A stretch of DNA of 64,000 nt from Polynucleobacter campilacus (GTDB taxonomy: Bacteria > Pseudomonadota > Gammaproteobacteria > Burkholderiales > Burkholderiaceae): contig NZ_NGUP01000001.1 of NCBI RefSeq assembly GCF_002206625.1, positions 496,001 through 560,000 on the forward strand, written 5' to 3'. The stretch's first letter is position 1; the number at the start of each line of letters is the position of its first letter. The translations under genes and the position numbers were made by a program. A model generated the notes under the pieces. The model ran no database searches and had not been told where the DNA came from. It saw nothing but the letters and a program-made list of their open reading frames with translations. Of the stretch, positions 46,083-55,137 are shown in pieces.

Positions 46083-47003
46083 TTAAATATCTGCTAAGGC
46101 CTTGACGTGAGCTACAACACTGCGCCCTAAAGCAGAGAGGTTGTAACCCCCCTCTAAGCAGCTGACTATGCGACCTTGTGCATAATCTTTCGCAATTTCC
46201 TTGAGGCGCTGAGTGATCCAAACATAATCATCCTCCACCAAACCCATTTGACCTAAGTCATCCTCACGATGCGCATCAAATCCTGCAGAAATAATAATCA
46301 GCTCTGGCTCAAAGTTACGTAAAGCTGGCAGCCAGCGCTCTTGCACAATCGAGCGCACCACATCACCTCGAGTGGATGCAGGCAAAGGCACATTGACCAT
46401 ATTATCCGAGGCATCTAGTCCACTATATGGGTAGAAAGGATGCTGGAAAAAGCTACACATCATCACGCTGGGATCATTAAAGAATGCTGCCTCAGTACCA
46501 TTGCCATGATGTACATCAAAATCAATAATAGCGACACGCTTAATGCCATACGCTTCCTGAGCATAGCGGGCTGCAACTGCAACGTTATCGAATAAACAAA
46601 AACCCATAGAACGGGTTGGCTCGGCATGATGGCCAGGTGGCCTGACAGCACAAAATACGTTATCAACCTCACCCTTCATCACCGCATCAACACCCGCTAT
46701 TGCAGCGCCTGCTGCACGCAATGATGCCCTATAGGTATGAGGGTTCATAATGGTGTCACCATCTAGCATGAAGTAACCGCTCTCTGGAGCGCGGTCTCTA
46801 ACAAATGCAACGTGGTCAGGGCTGTGCACTAATTCCAATTGATCTTCAGTTGCTAGGGGGGCGTCTAAATGATGAAGGAAGCGATCTACGCCACTGCGGA
46901 TCAATTGATCATTGATCGCCTGAATTCGTTCAGGGCACTCTGGATGATGACTTCCCATCTCATGTTTCAGAAAGTCTGGATGAGTTATGTATCCTGTTGT
47001 CAT
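46083..47003 (-). CDS. histone deacetylase-family amidohydrolase
   Basis: 306 residues. The class II-type bacterial deacetylase motifs are visible: HPECPERIQAI near the N-terminus, RPPGHHAEP with the two active-site histidines, DFDVHHGNGTEAAF with zinc Asp/His, SAGFDAHREDDLGQM and a GGYNL end. Substrates may be acetylated polyamines or proteins such as acetyl-CoA synthetase. It follows the acyl-CoA synthetase direction and starts 36 nt upstream of it, so it may tune that enzyme by lysine deacetylation; this is inference. Confidence 0.92.
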   Translation of the reverse strand: MTTGYITHPDFLKHEMGSHHPECPERIQAINDQLIRSGVDRFLHHLDAPLATEDQLELVHSPDHVAFVRDRAPESGYFMLDGDTIMNPHTYRASLRAAGAAIAGVDAVMKGEVDNVFCAVRPPGHHAEPTRSMGFCLFDNVAVAARYAQEAYGIKRVAIIDFDVHHGNGTEAAFFNDPSVMMCSFFQHPFYPYSGLDASDNMVNVPLPASTRGDVVRSIVQERWLPALRNFEPELIIISAGFDAHREDDLGQMGLVEDDYVWITQRLKEIAKDYAQGRIVSCLEGGYNLSALGRSVVAHVKALADI

Positions 47004-47086
47004 TACTCTAAATCCTTCATAGCAAAACTCTTATTTTTATAATCTTGGCAAACGTGTTTATTTCTCAACAATCCGTCCCATCGCGC

Positions 47087-48340
47087 ATGTATCTTCGCAT
47101 CTCCTACTTAGTTCTAGTCTTACTTCTAGCTGCCTGCGCCAGCGCGCCAACGCCACCCACAAAGCCAGACCAACCCATCGTAAACCAAGCTGAAGATATC
47201 GCTATAGAAGCGCGAGTCAGTCAAAACCTCAATGAATTACTCAGCCAAGTTTCCCAAACCCAAGAAATCCCCCTGCAAAGCCTAGAATCTGGCTTTTTAG
47301 ATGCTAAAACGATTCCTTCAATACGCAAATTGGTATTACCCCCATCGGGCACTTTCAAGAAAAATTGGCTTGCCTACCGCAAGCGTTTTATTGAACCCAT
47401 CCGACTAAAGGCTGGAAAAGCCTTTTGGGAAGAAAACCAAGCCTTTTTGAGCCAAGTTGAGCAGGATTCTGGGGTTCCCGTTGAGATCATTGTTGCCATT
47501 ATTGGCATTGAGACCATCTATGGACGCCAGACGGGTAATTTCCGAGTAAAAGATGTCTTATCTACCCTAGCCTTTAGCTACCCCGAGACGCCCAATAAAC
47601 TTGCCCGTGAGCAACTATTTAAAGATCAGCTCAAAGAACTCATCCTCTTATGCTGGACTGAAGCTGGCGGCAAGTTGCCAGCCAAGAACAGCATACAAGG
47701 TGTCAATAGCCCTCGCTTTAATGCTTGCTTAAACCAGAATAGCTCTTATGCAGGCGCAATTGGTTTACCGCAATTCATGCCTAGTAGCATTCGCAGCTTT
47801 GCAATGGATGGTGATGGCGATGGAAGAATCGATTTAAAGCAAAGTCCAAAAGATGCCATAGCTAGTGTTGGTAACTTCATGAAAAAACATGGCTGGCAGC
47901 CTGGCATGCCCATTTCATTTCCTGTGCAAATTGATGGCATAACAGCCGCTAAAGAATTGGCCGATGGACAGCCGCAGCTAAAATACACTGTTCAAGAGCT
48001 CATTGAAAAAGGGATCTTAACCAAACAACAAGGTGACCTGCAAAGTGGTGGCGTTGAGTCCAGCAGCAAAGCATTTATTGTGGATCTGCCCTACCCAGAT
48101 AAAGATGGCTCAGACCAAGTCCAATACTTTGTAGGCTTGAATAACTTTTTGACGATCGTGCAATACAACCGAAGCTACTTCTATGCACAAAGTGTTGCCG
48201 AGTTTGCAGAAGCTTTGGGATATAAGAATCAAAGCGTAGTGCCGGTAGAAAATACTGGTAAAGCAGGGGGCAGTAAGAGTGCCAGTGAAAAATCTAAGCA
48301 AAAGAAATCTAGCGCTAAGAAAAAGTCTAAAACGAATTAA
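47087..48340 (+). CDS. mltB: lytic murein transglycosylase B, lipoprotein
   Basis: 417 residues from the ATG at 47087, with a lipobox LLLAAC (cysteine 17); the preceding TTG at 47045 would add 14 residues to the signal region. The family motif VAIIGIETIYGRQTGNF contains the catalytic glutamate, followed by IGLPQFMPSSIRSFAMDGDGDGRIDL. It cleaves peptidoglycan glycan strands from the outer membrane inner face. The C-terminal ~30 residues are lysine/serine-rich. Confidence 0.93.
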   Translation: MYLRISYLVLVLLLAACASAPTPPTKPDQPIVNQAEDIAIEARVSQNLNELLSQVSQTQEIPLQSLESGFLDAKTIPSIRKLVLPPSGTFKKNWLAYRKRFIEPIRLKAGKAFWEENQAFLSQVEQDSGVPVEIIVAIIGIETIYGRQTGNFRVKDVLSTLAFSYPETPNKLAREQLFKDQLKELILLCWTEAGGKLPAKNSIQGVNSPRFNACLNQNSSYAGAIGLPQFMPSSIRSFAMDGDGDGRIDLKQSPKDAIASVGNFMKKHGWQPGMPISFPVQIDGITAAKELADGQPQLKYTVQELIEKGILTKQQGDLQSGGVESSSKAFIVDLPYPDKDGSDQVQYFVGLNNFLTIVQYNRSYFYAQSVAEFAEALGYKNQSVVPVENTGKAGGSKSASEKSKQKKSSAKKKSKTN

Positions 48341-48349
48341 GCTGGTGAG

Positions 48350-49261
48350 TTAGGCCGGAAACACCCCAGTAGATAAATAGCGGTCGCCGCGGTCACAAAC
48401 GATAAAGACGATCGTGGCATTTTCAACCTGACGTGCAATACGCAAGGCAACAACTAAGGCACCGCCAGCAGATATGCCGCAGAAGATACCTTCCTCTGCT
48501 GCCATGCGGCGCGCCATCTCCTCAGCATCTGCTTGTGTAATGTATTCAATACGATCGACTTTATCGCCTTGATAAATCTTCGGCAAATACTCTGGAGCCC
48601 ATTTACGGATTCCCGGAATTTGTGAGCCCTGCTCAGGCTGCGCACCAATAATCTGAATCTCCGAATTCATGGACTTGAGATAGGTTGAGACACCAGTAAT
48701 CGTTCCGGTAGTGCCCATTGCTGAAATAAAGTGGGTAATTTGCCCATCGGTATCTCGCCAAATCTCTGGCCCAGTAGTTTCAATATGTGCTCGTGGATTA
48801 TCCGGATTTGCAAACTGATCCAGTAATCTACCGCGACCTTCTCGCTGTAGTTGGAGCGCATAGTCCCGTGCAAACTCCATGCCACCAGAAGCAGCAGTCA
48901 AAATGAGTTGAGCTCCATAGGCAGCCATACTTTGGCGGCGCTCAATACTTTGATTTTCTGGCATTACCAATACCATCTTGTAGCCCAACATAGCAGCCGT
49001 CATAGCCAATGCAATGCCAGTATTACCACTTGTTGCTTCAATGAGGGTATCGCCAGGTTTAATTTCTCCGCGCTCTTGTGCGCGCATGATCATCGACAGC
49101 GCAGGTCGGTCTTTCACCGACCCGGCTGGATTATTGCCTTCTAGCTTACCTAAAATCACATTATTGCGGGTCGAGTTCTCGAGACCCGGAATCCGTTGCA
49201 ATTGAACTATAGGTGTGTTGCCTACGGTTTGTGAAATTGTCAGGTAAGAAGGTTTACTCAT
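48350..49261 (-). CDS. cysM: cysteine synthase B
   Basis: 303 residues. The PLP lysine is in NPAGSVKDRPA, the phosphate loop is ATSGNTGIALAM (TSGNTG), and the C-terminal GISAGGALVVALRIA is typical. The TIVFIVCDRGDRYLSTGVF end marks the CysM rather than CysK type, which accepts thiosulfate as well as sulfide. It ends nine bases from the convergent mltB stop. Confidence 0.95.
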   Translation of the reverse strand: MSKPSYLTISQTVGNTPIVQLQRIPGLENSTRNNVILGKLEGNNPAGSVKDRPALSMIMRAQERGEIKPGDTLIEATSGNTGIALAMTAAMLGYKMVLVMPENQSIERRQSMAAYGAQLILTAASGGMEFARDYALQLQREGRGRLLDQFANPDNPRAHIETTGPEIWRDTDGQITHFISAMGTTGTITGVSTYLKSMNSEIQIIGAQPEQGSQIPGIRKWAPEYLPKIYQGDKVDRIEYITQADAEEMARRMAAEEGIFCGISAGGALVVALRIARQVENATIVFIVCDRGDRYLSTGVFPA

Positions 49262-49302
49262 AAAGCCATTTTAGCCGTAAGCAAACCTACACGCGAAAGG
49301 GC

Positions 49303-49731
49303 TTAATTTCTGCGACCTGCTCCCGAACGCTCCGGCTGATGGCGAATACCAGTTTGAGTACGAGAATTGCGTCTACTAGAGGCGCCGCCCTCTTTTTTAG
49401 TCCTGCCATTAGGTTCCCGAAAGGAACTGGGTGCCTCAATGGTGAGGCCGTTATCTACCATCTTTTCTACGGATTTCATGCCAATGCCTCGGACCCGTTT
49501 CTGTAAATCATTGGCATCTTGAAAATGACCGCCATCCAAGCGCTCGGCAATAATGGTTTTTGCCTTAGAAGGCCCAATCCCTTTAATACTCTCTAACTCA
49601 GATTGAGTAGCGGTATTGACATTGATGGGGGATGCTATAGCAACGCCAAGTGCAGAAACTGCCAGTGTTACAGCAAGCGCAGCAGATCTTACAAAACCAG
49701 TTACAACACCAATATTTAAGTTTCGACTCAT
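49303..49731 (-). CDS. ComEA-family exported helix-hairpin-helix protein
   Basis: 142 residues from the ATG at 49731, which has TGGAG seven bases upstream; a longer frame from 49767 would start within the terminator hairpin. Signal peptide ending GVAIAS. The helix-hairpin-helix pair INVNTATQSELESIKGIGPSKAK and GGHFQDANDLQKRVRGIG is the DNA-binding ComEA core, split here for brevity into parts under twenty residues: NVNTATQSELESIKGIG and FQDANDLQKRVRGIG. The C-terminus is rich in Arg, Gly and Ser. It likely binds incoming DNA in the periplasm. An intrinsic terminator sits 20 bases before its start. Confidence 0.9.
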   Translation of the reverse strand: MSRNLNIGVVTGFVRSAALAVTLAVSALGVAIASPINVNTATQSELESIKGIGPSKAKTIIAERLDGGHFQDANDLQKRVRGIGMKSVEKMVDNGLTIEAPSSFREPNGRTKKEGGASSRRNSRTQTGIRHQPERSGAGRRN

Positions 49732-49750
49732 ACATTCTCCAGTATTAAAT

Positions 49751-49782
49751 AAAAAATCCACGGACACAAAGTGCGCGTGGAT
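49751..49782 (-). terminator. intrinsic terminator after the CHAT operon, in the comEA leader
   Basis: ATCCACG and CGTGGAT (plus-strand 49756-49762 and 49776-49782) pair perfectly, with an inner CAC-AAA-GTG stem, and on the minus strand six T follow. It lies 80 bases beyond the hydrolase stop and only 20 bases before the ComEA ATG. Confidence 0.85.
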
Positions 49783-49862
49783 CGTTTACAACGAATGGAA
49801 GTGGATACTGTTGACGAAATTACGTGGGATACAAACTAATCAGCAAGCTCTGATAGGGCGCT

Positions 49863-50609
49863 CTATTTCTGATTCAAAATGAATTGCGCAGCACGCTTTA
49901 TAAATTCTGGCTCAGTTTGATTAAAGCCGTGATAGGCAAAGGACACACAAACATCACCTTCGCTGATGCCGCCTTCAATTACCTCAAAGCGTGAAATATA
50001 GTTTTTAGGTCTTCCAGAAATAATGTCCTGAGAGGCTGAAGGAGGGGTTCCCTTGCACTCGTCTTGCTGGTGATGAATAGCCGCAACAGGCAATCTGACT
50101 CTATCGTCAAGTAACGCTGTTCTTACAGTTCCAGCAATAATGATACCGGTCAGTTTTTTTGAATCTTCATTTAACTGGTTTACAAAATATGTTGCAGTAG
50201 ATGTGCCCATGCTATGGCCAAAAATCCAAATAGGTAAGCCAGTTTTACTTTTGTAAAAACTAACTACTTCACCCACCCTCTTGAGATGATCGTCTTCATT
50301 TCTGCGATCCCCCCTTCTTAGGTCACCCAGATCGTATGGGGTATCAACTAGTACGGCGGCAATCTGATATTGGTCCCATTGAGCAAGTGAGCGAACAAAA
50401 GTATGTTGATTGCGCATTGAGCCATCGTCTTTGAGCCGTAACATGCCGCCGCCGCCAGGAAATAATAAAACTAGGGCTTTGGGATTTTGTACTCCGACAA
50501 AAAGGGTACGCGTAGGGGCATCTTGTTGATGTGGAACATCAAATACTTGCCCTTGGGCCATAAAGGCAACCTGGCACAAATACAGTGCCAATAAAGTTCT
50601 AGCTACCAA
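49863..50609 (-). CDS. exported alpha/beta hydrolase
   Basis: About 248 residues from a TTG at 50609, with AAGGG five bases before it; a longer frame from the ATG at 50675 would begin deep inside the upstream gene. From this start a hydrophobic signal stretch VARTLLALYLCQVAFMAQG is seen. The fold is supported by LLFPGGGGMLRL (oxyanion region), the nucleophile elbow FGHSMGTSTA, and a late AYHGF histidine. Substrate unknown. The start overlaps the upstream stop by 11 bases, showing translational coupling with the zinc-ribbon membrane protein in the CHAT operon. Confidence 0.75.
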   Translation of the reverse strand: MVARTLLALYLCQVAFMAQGQVFDVPHQQDAPTRTLFVGVQNPKALVLLFPGGGGMLRLKDDGSMRNQHTFVRSLAQWDQYQIAAVLVDTPYDLGDLRRGDRRNEDDHLKRVGEVVSFYKSKTGLPIWIFGHSMGTSTATYFVNQLNEDSKKLTGIIIAGTVRTALLDDRVRLPVAAIHHQQDECKGTPPSASQDIISGRPKNYISRFEVIEGGISEGDVCVSFAYHGFNQTEPEFIKRAAQFILNQK

Positions 50610-51387
50610 CAATTCCCTTAAGGCCCGTATAAATTGATGCCGCAGTTGTTCCCAGAGCAACGACTGTTCCGCCATGCTCCTCTACGGTTTTCATCAGCCC
50701 AAAGACTCCTTGAATAGAAGCGCTAGCGCTCTTTGCATGGTTAGACGCTGCCTTGTTAAGCGCACTCATGATTCCAGCTTGCCGGCGCCGTTGCTCAGCT
50801 GCAAAGGCAACTCTACCAAGCAGCATTCCAGTCAAGAAACTGAAGGCGATGCTTGCGGAGTACTCTAAAAGCTCTTTCCACTCAAATAGGTTCTGTGGAA
50901 AAACTGGTGAACGGTCTACCAAGCTAGTAATCCAGCTCATACCAATCACTGAAGCAATCGCAAGAAAGACTACGCCGATGAACCAAGGAAAAAGTTTGTG
51001 CGCGTGACTCTTAAATAAGAAATAAGCAAAGGGCAATGGAAGAATCATAGAGATGATGCGCAAATAAATCATTTTGGTGTCATAAACAATCGCTATTAAC
51101 CAATGTGCTAGCAATAACAAAAGTAATGGCACGATCAGATAAATAGCAATATCTTTTATCCAGGCGAATGAAGACCTGTTAGCGAGTTTCTGATTTTGTT
51201 CTTCCAACAAGTACTCAAGCTCAGCAATCCTAAGCTCATTCACTTCTTGACTGGGGATTGCAGCCAACTGGCCTTCTAGGCTAGCAATCTTGGCGATCAT
51301 TGGTTTAAAAAGATAAAGATCACGACTGCAAGTCTTACAGACGTGAGCCTCTTCTGAAACATCAGATAGGCAATATGGACAATTCAT
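50599..51387 (-). CDS. zinc-ribbon, coiled-coil membrane protein of the CHAT operon
   Basis: 262 residues. A rubredoxin-like knuckle at the N-terminus has cysteines 3, 6, 17 and 20 (CPYC, CKTC), followed by a charged helix with coiled-coil character (residues ~30-70), and four or five hydrophobic segments from about 75 to 200. The C-terminal part is alanine- and serine-rich, ending in a glycine-rich hydrophobic stretch. No family recognised. Its ATG overlaps the stop of the preceding gene in the form TAATG, so the two are translationally coupled. Confidence 0.7.
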   Translation of the reverse strand: MNCPYCLSDVSEEAHVCKTCSRDLYLFKPMIAKIASLEGQLAAIPSQEVNELRIAELEYLLEEQNQKLANRSSFAWIKDIAIYLIVPLLLLLLAHWLIAIVYDTKMIYLRIISMILPLPFAYFLFKSHAHKLFPWFIGVVFLAIASVIGMSWITSLVDRSPVFPQNLFEWKELLEYSASIAFSFLTGMLLGRVAFAAEQRRRQAGIMSALNKAASNHAKSASASIQGVFGLMKTVEEHGGTVVALGTTAASIYTGLKGIVGS

Positions 51388-51824
51388 TATTTATTCACTA
51401 CCAAATTCAATACTGAGTTCGTTTCACGACCCTCAGAATCTTTCACCGTTACACGGATCGTATGGGTTCCTGGAGGAACATCCGCCTTTGCAAAATCAAT
51501 GCCATTGGCAGAGATAGCACTCTTTAAACGAGGGGTTAAATCTACAAAAGGTGATTTCATATAAACCACTTTGACAGAGCTTGGATCAATCTTGGCATCG
51601 CCGCGTGGCTCAAAGTTCACCTTGAAATCAAATGGAGAAGCTACCGGCGTATCGGCTTCTGGTGAGGCTAACTTAATCCCTGGCCCACGAGAAATACCAC
51701 GGGTTGCAAGAGCGCCAGCTGCCGGTGGCAAAGCGGCTTCTTTTGCACTAATCAAAGCAGCAGCAACAGACCACTGGGAAGAGGCAAGCAGTGATGTGGC
51801 AAGCAATATATGACTCAATTTCAT
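51387..51824 (-). CDS. small secreted protein with a beta-sandwich-like C-terminus
   Basis: 145 residues from the ATG at 51824 (MKLSHILLATSLLASSQ), with a signal peptide ending VAAA. The C-terminal ~85 residues (FDFKVNFEPRGDAKIDPSSV, VDLTPRLKSAISANG, TIRVTVKDSEGRETNSV) look like an immunoglobulin- or cadherin-type beta-sandwich, as in proteins that bind partners outside the membrane. No catalytic motif. It is 45 nt after the CHAT gene and coupled to the next gene, so it may be a partner or target of the CHAT protease. Confidence 0.7.
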   Translation of the reverse strand: MKLSHILLATSLLASSQWSVAAALISAKEAALPPAAGALATRGISRGPGIKLASPEADTPVASPFDFKVNFEPRGDAKIDPSSVKVVYMKSPFVDLTPRLKSAISANGIDFAKADVPPGTHTIRVTVKDSEGRETNSVLNLVVNK

Positions 51825-51869
51825 AGAAAACCTCAAATAATTAAAAATGTTGAACAAGTAGATCTTAAA

Positions 51870-54800
51870 TCAATCCCCCACCACTACAAAGGGGGCCCAG
51901 AACAAGGGGTGGGCATAGGCGTATTTCATATTCGCGCCTTCTTTCATGCCACCTTGGTCAATTTGGGTAAGCATGGCTTGTCTGAGGAGCTCAGCCTTGC
52001 TAGTGCCTTGGGCCTTTTGCTGATTCTTAAAGAGATCAGTCATCAAGGTTCTTGAGGCCACTGAGTCTACTGGCCAGTTAGAGACTAAGAGGGCTTTAGC
52101 ACCAGCAAAGAAGAAGGCTCTACCAAGACCTGAGACTGCTTCAGAGCCAGCACCCTCACCTGCCGCTGTATTACAAGCAGAGAGTACGACCCAGTCAGCA
52201 TCGAGCTTTAAAGTGAGGACCTTATCCATCGTCAGAAGGCCATCATCTTTATCACCCGTGACATCAGGAGACGATAGCGCTAGCGCTGGTTGCGTTAAGC
52301 CATTGAGTTCGCCTGGCACTAAACCATGGGTAGCAAACATTACTACCTTGCGATTAGATAAGTCTGTCGCCATCACTTGCTTTACGGAAGCTTGTTTATG
52401 CAAGAAGATATCGCCATCACCTGCTCCAATCGCTTTACCAATCTCTTCTAACTCAAGACTGGTATCTGGTAGGCGTGGCAAGAGTGCCAACTCAGCAGAG
52501 CTCACGCCGGAAGTTTTAGGGGCGCTGCGTAAGTTCAAGGGCACTCCACGGGTTGCTAGCTGAGTTGCCTTTACCTGTTTATCAGCTTGCTGCTCTTGCT
52601 GGGCACTAAAGTAAGGGTCGCCAAAGCCAATAAAGTTCTTACGGTTAGGGTTGCCTGCTGGCAAGGAGCGCAGTGCAGTTAAGGCAGTAACTGAAGGTAC
52701 TTGAGCAACAGCAATATCTCTTGTTAACCAAGGAACAGTCTTGTATCCAATAAACGGGGTTGCACCACCTTTGGCAGGCTGCGCTGTTGGCTTGGTCACC
52801 AACAGGGATAAGGGTAATTGGCCCAACTCAGCATGGGGCACCGTCAGCATCACTTTTTTACCAGCAAACGCACTTTGCACGGGAGCGAGCACTTGTTGAT
52901 AGAGTTGATTGGCAAGCACTACATCAAAGGCTGGTATCTCATCAATGGTAGCTACGCCAGGATCGAGCGCTTTGCGTAACTGCGCAACATCTTTAGCCAT
53001 TTTTGCCCGACCAATGGAGAGCTGTGCAAATTGTGCAGGCTTATCTTTAGTAATGGCCCAAACATAACCCACGTTATCGCCAAAATACCAAGAGATCAAC
53101 ACTTCATCAGGTTTAAGCGCTTTTTGAGTACGCTCTACTGAAGCGGGTTTAGGCTCAACCAACTCAGCATAATCAGGATACTTTTTCTCAATCTCTTTTT
53201 TAAGGTCATCACGTTGTGATTTAAAGGCGGTGATATCAGTACGGATTTTGGCTTGAGCAGCAGGCAGCTGTTGTGCCGGTGGAGCTGAGAGCAACCCAGT
53301 TAAGAGCTCTGTCAAGGTATTGATACGCTGCTGTAAATCCTGCTCACGACGCGCTAGTCCAGCAAGCTGAGGATCAGAAATATTGGCACGTGCTGCACTT
53401 GACGTTAAAGCGCGTTGTACCCCACTGCCGCGGGCAAGGTCAGCAATCTGAAACGCTTCTGCAGCAGCCGCACCAGAAGAATCTGTTTTAGCTTGTTGCG
53501 CAAGAGAAGCGAGATACTCTTCCAAAACAAAGGTTATGCGCTGAGTTTGACGAATTGTTGAAGAGCCATTTTCTGAATCATTGCGCGCTTGGTCAATCAA
53601 TATCGGAATGGATTGCTTAAACTCTGTTAGTGCCTGAGATCCCTGCCCAGACACCTGAAGTGCAGAGGCATTAAATGCTCTGATCGTTGCCAATCGGGGA
53701 GAGCCCTTTTCCATTCGAGCGTCGGCCTTAGATAACATATCTGCAGTCATTGTCACAGCCTGAGGTGCCTTGCCTGTTTTAATCAATGCAATGGCCCAAT
53801 CTAAATCACCAGCCTGATAACGCGAAGCAATCTCAGGGTCGGCCTTAAGACCTTCAATCATCTCGCTAAAGACTTTATCTGCTTGGGCGTACTTACCGTC
53901 CGCAGCTAGAGATGTAGCCAAAACTTTCCTTGATGTAGCAATCAAAGGAGACGCGGAATAATCCGTTGATTGCATAGCTACCTTGAGAGCTGCTTGAGAT
54001 AACATGACCGCCTCAGCTTGACGCCCTTGCTCACTAATAATTTTTGATAGTGTTAATAGTGCAAAACAGGTAGCTGAAGAATTGACACCCTCACGATTAA
54101 TTGCTAGTACAACTGACTCTCTTGCCCAATATTCAGCATCCATCAAGCGTCGCTGACCCAGAAAAGCATTCGCCAGCTGGTTATATAAAGCAGCCCTTTG
54201 ACCATAGGCATATCTTGGCGTGCTAGAAACATCCTGCAGCACCCTGACCTCATTATCCAATGCGTCCTTATTGCTATCTTTGACATTCTCAAGAATTGTT
54301 TTATTTAAACCTAGAGCAGTTCTAAAACTCCTCTCAGCCTCAACAAATTTTCCTTCCGACATAAAAACTCTGCCACGAGCCCGCTCATAGCCCAACTGCC
54401 AGTTCGTCCTATAAATAAAATTCGGATTCCTAGCTACGCTAATGAGATTAGAGTAATCTGCTTCAAGGGTAGCAAGTGCTTTATTTGCACAATCAAAATC
54501 TCCCATTTGCAAACAGATAGCGACCATTTTTTGCCCAGAGCTTATCTTCCATCCAGCCAGATTATTGGGAATCATTGCCCTCGTATCTTCTACTAACTTT
54601 TTGGCAAGTACTAAGTTACCTCTTTTTTGCTCTTGCTGGGCATACTGCATTCTTTCATCTAGTTGCATCGCTATGTCAAAACTAGGGTAATCAATCGCAG
54701 CTTTTTTAAAATTTTCTAAAGCTTCTTTGCTGTTTTCTAATGCATTTTCTGCAACAGCGCGCTGATAGTAGTAGTGATTAAGGGCACTAGTGTCACTTGT

Positions 54801-55022
54801 TGATGGGGGAGATTTTGCAAGCGTCTTTTTCGCTTTGTCTATAAGAGCCTGATCCTGACGAGTTTGACTGAGGATTTGCAAAATATCCTTTACATCTCTC
54901 GGTGGCGCTTTGATATTTTCTACATCAGCATCATCCTTACTCGGCGCTGCGAATGATTGTGATGAAAAGAGTGCCATGCTGCAGCATAGCATGAGTGCGA
55001 TAACAGTAAGTAGCTTGCGCAT
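51870..55022 (-). CDS. exported TPR-CHAT protein (caspase-like)
   Basis: 1050 residues. A signal peptide (1-25, QSFAA) is followed by a long alpha-helical region (~35-570) with TPR-like repeats such as ALNHYYYQRAVAENALENSK and AERSFRTALGLN, a coiled-coil linker (~570-640), and a C-terminal CHAT domain. The catalytic dyad is visible as His899 in MFATHGLVPGE and Cys950 in VLSACNTAAGEG. CHAT proteases belong to the caspase/separase clan. Being exported, it cannot be a cytoplasmic defence effector of the CRISPR-linked type; a periplasmic or surface role is more likely. It heads an operon with three membrane or secreted partners. Confidence 0.9.
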   Translation of the reverse strand: MRKLLTVIALMLCCSMALFSSQSFAAPSKDDADVENIKAPPRDVKDILQILSQTRQDQALIDKAKKTLAKSPPSTSDTSALNHYYYQRAVAENALENSKEALENFKKAAIDYPSFDIAMQLDERMQYAQQEQKRGNLVLAKKLVEDTRAMIPNNLAGWKISSGQKMVAICLQMGDFDCANKALATLEADYSNLISVARNPNFIYRTNWQLGYERARGRVFMSEGKFVEAERSFRTALGLNKTILENVKDSNKDALDNEVRVLQDVSSTPRYAYGQRAALYNQLANAFLGQRRLMDAEYWARESVVLAINREGVNSSATCFALLTLSKIISEQGRQAEAVMLSQAALKVAMQSTDYSASPLIATSRKVLATSLAADGKYAQADKVFSEMIEGLKADPEIASRYQAGDLDWAIALIKTGKAPQAVTMTADMLSKADARMEKGSPRLATIRAFNASALQVSGQGSQALTEFKQSIPILIDQARNDSENGSSTIRQTQRITFVLEEYLASLAQQAKTDSSGAAAAEAFQIADLARGSGVQRALTSSAARANISDPQLAGLARREQDLQQRINTLTELLTGLLSAPPAQQLPAAQAKIRTDITAFKSQRDDLKKEIEKKYPDYAELVEPKPASVERTQKALKPDEVLISWYFGDNVGYVWAITKDKPAQFAQLSIGRAKMAKDVAQLRKALDPGVATIDEIPAFDVVLANQLYQQVLAPVQSAFAGKKVMLTVPHAELGQLPLSLLVTKPTAQPAKGGATPFIGYKTVPWLTRDIAVAQVPSVTALTALRSLPAGNPNRKNFIGFGDPYFSAQQEQQADKQVKATQLATRGVPLNLRSAPKTSGVSSAELALLPRLPDTSLELEEIGKAIGAGDGDIFLHKQASVKQVMATDLSNRKVVMFATHGLVPGELNGLTQPALALSSPDVTGDKDDGLLTMDKVLTLKLDADWVVLSACNTAAGEGAGSEAVSGLGRAFFFAGAKALLVSNWPVDSVASRTLMTDLFKNQQKAQGTSKAELLRQAMLTQIDQGGMKEGANMKYAYAHPLFWAPFVVVGD

Positions 55023-55137
55023 AGAAATCCCCTAGTTTTTATAAGCAATATGGTAGCTCAAAACTAGTAAACGGGCGCTTAGTAGAGATGCCTAGTTACC
55101 CCTGCAAATTAGCACCTATAAACGATGCTTTTATAGC

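Noticed and set aside
51870..55022. TPR-CHAT protein as a CRISPR-associated caspase (Craspase) or cytoplasmic death effector
   Set aside because: It carries a signal peptide, and no gRAMP, Cas gene, gasdermin or CRISPR repeat is nearby.
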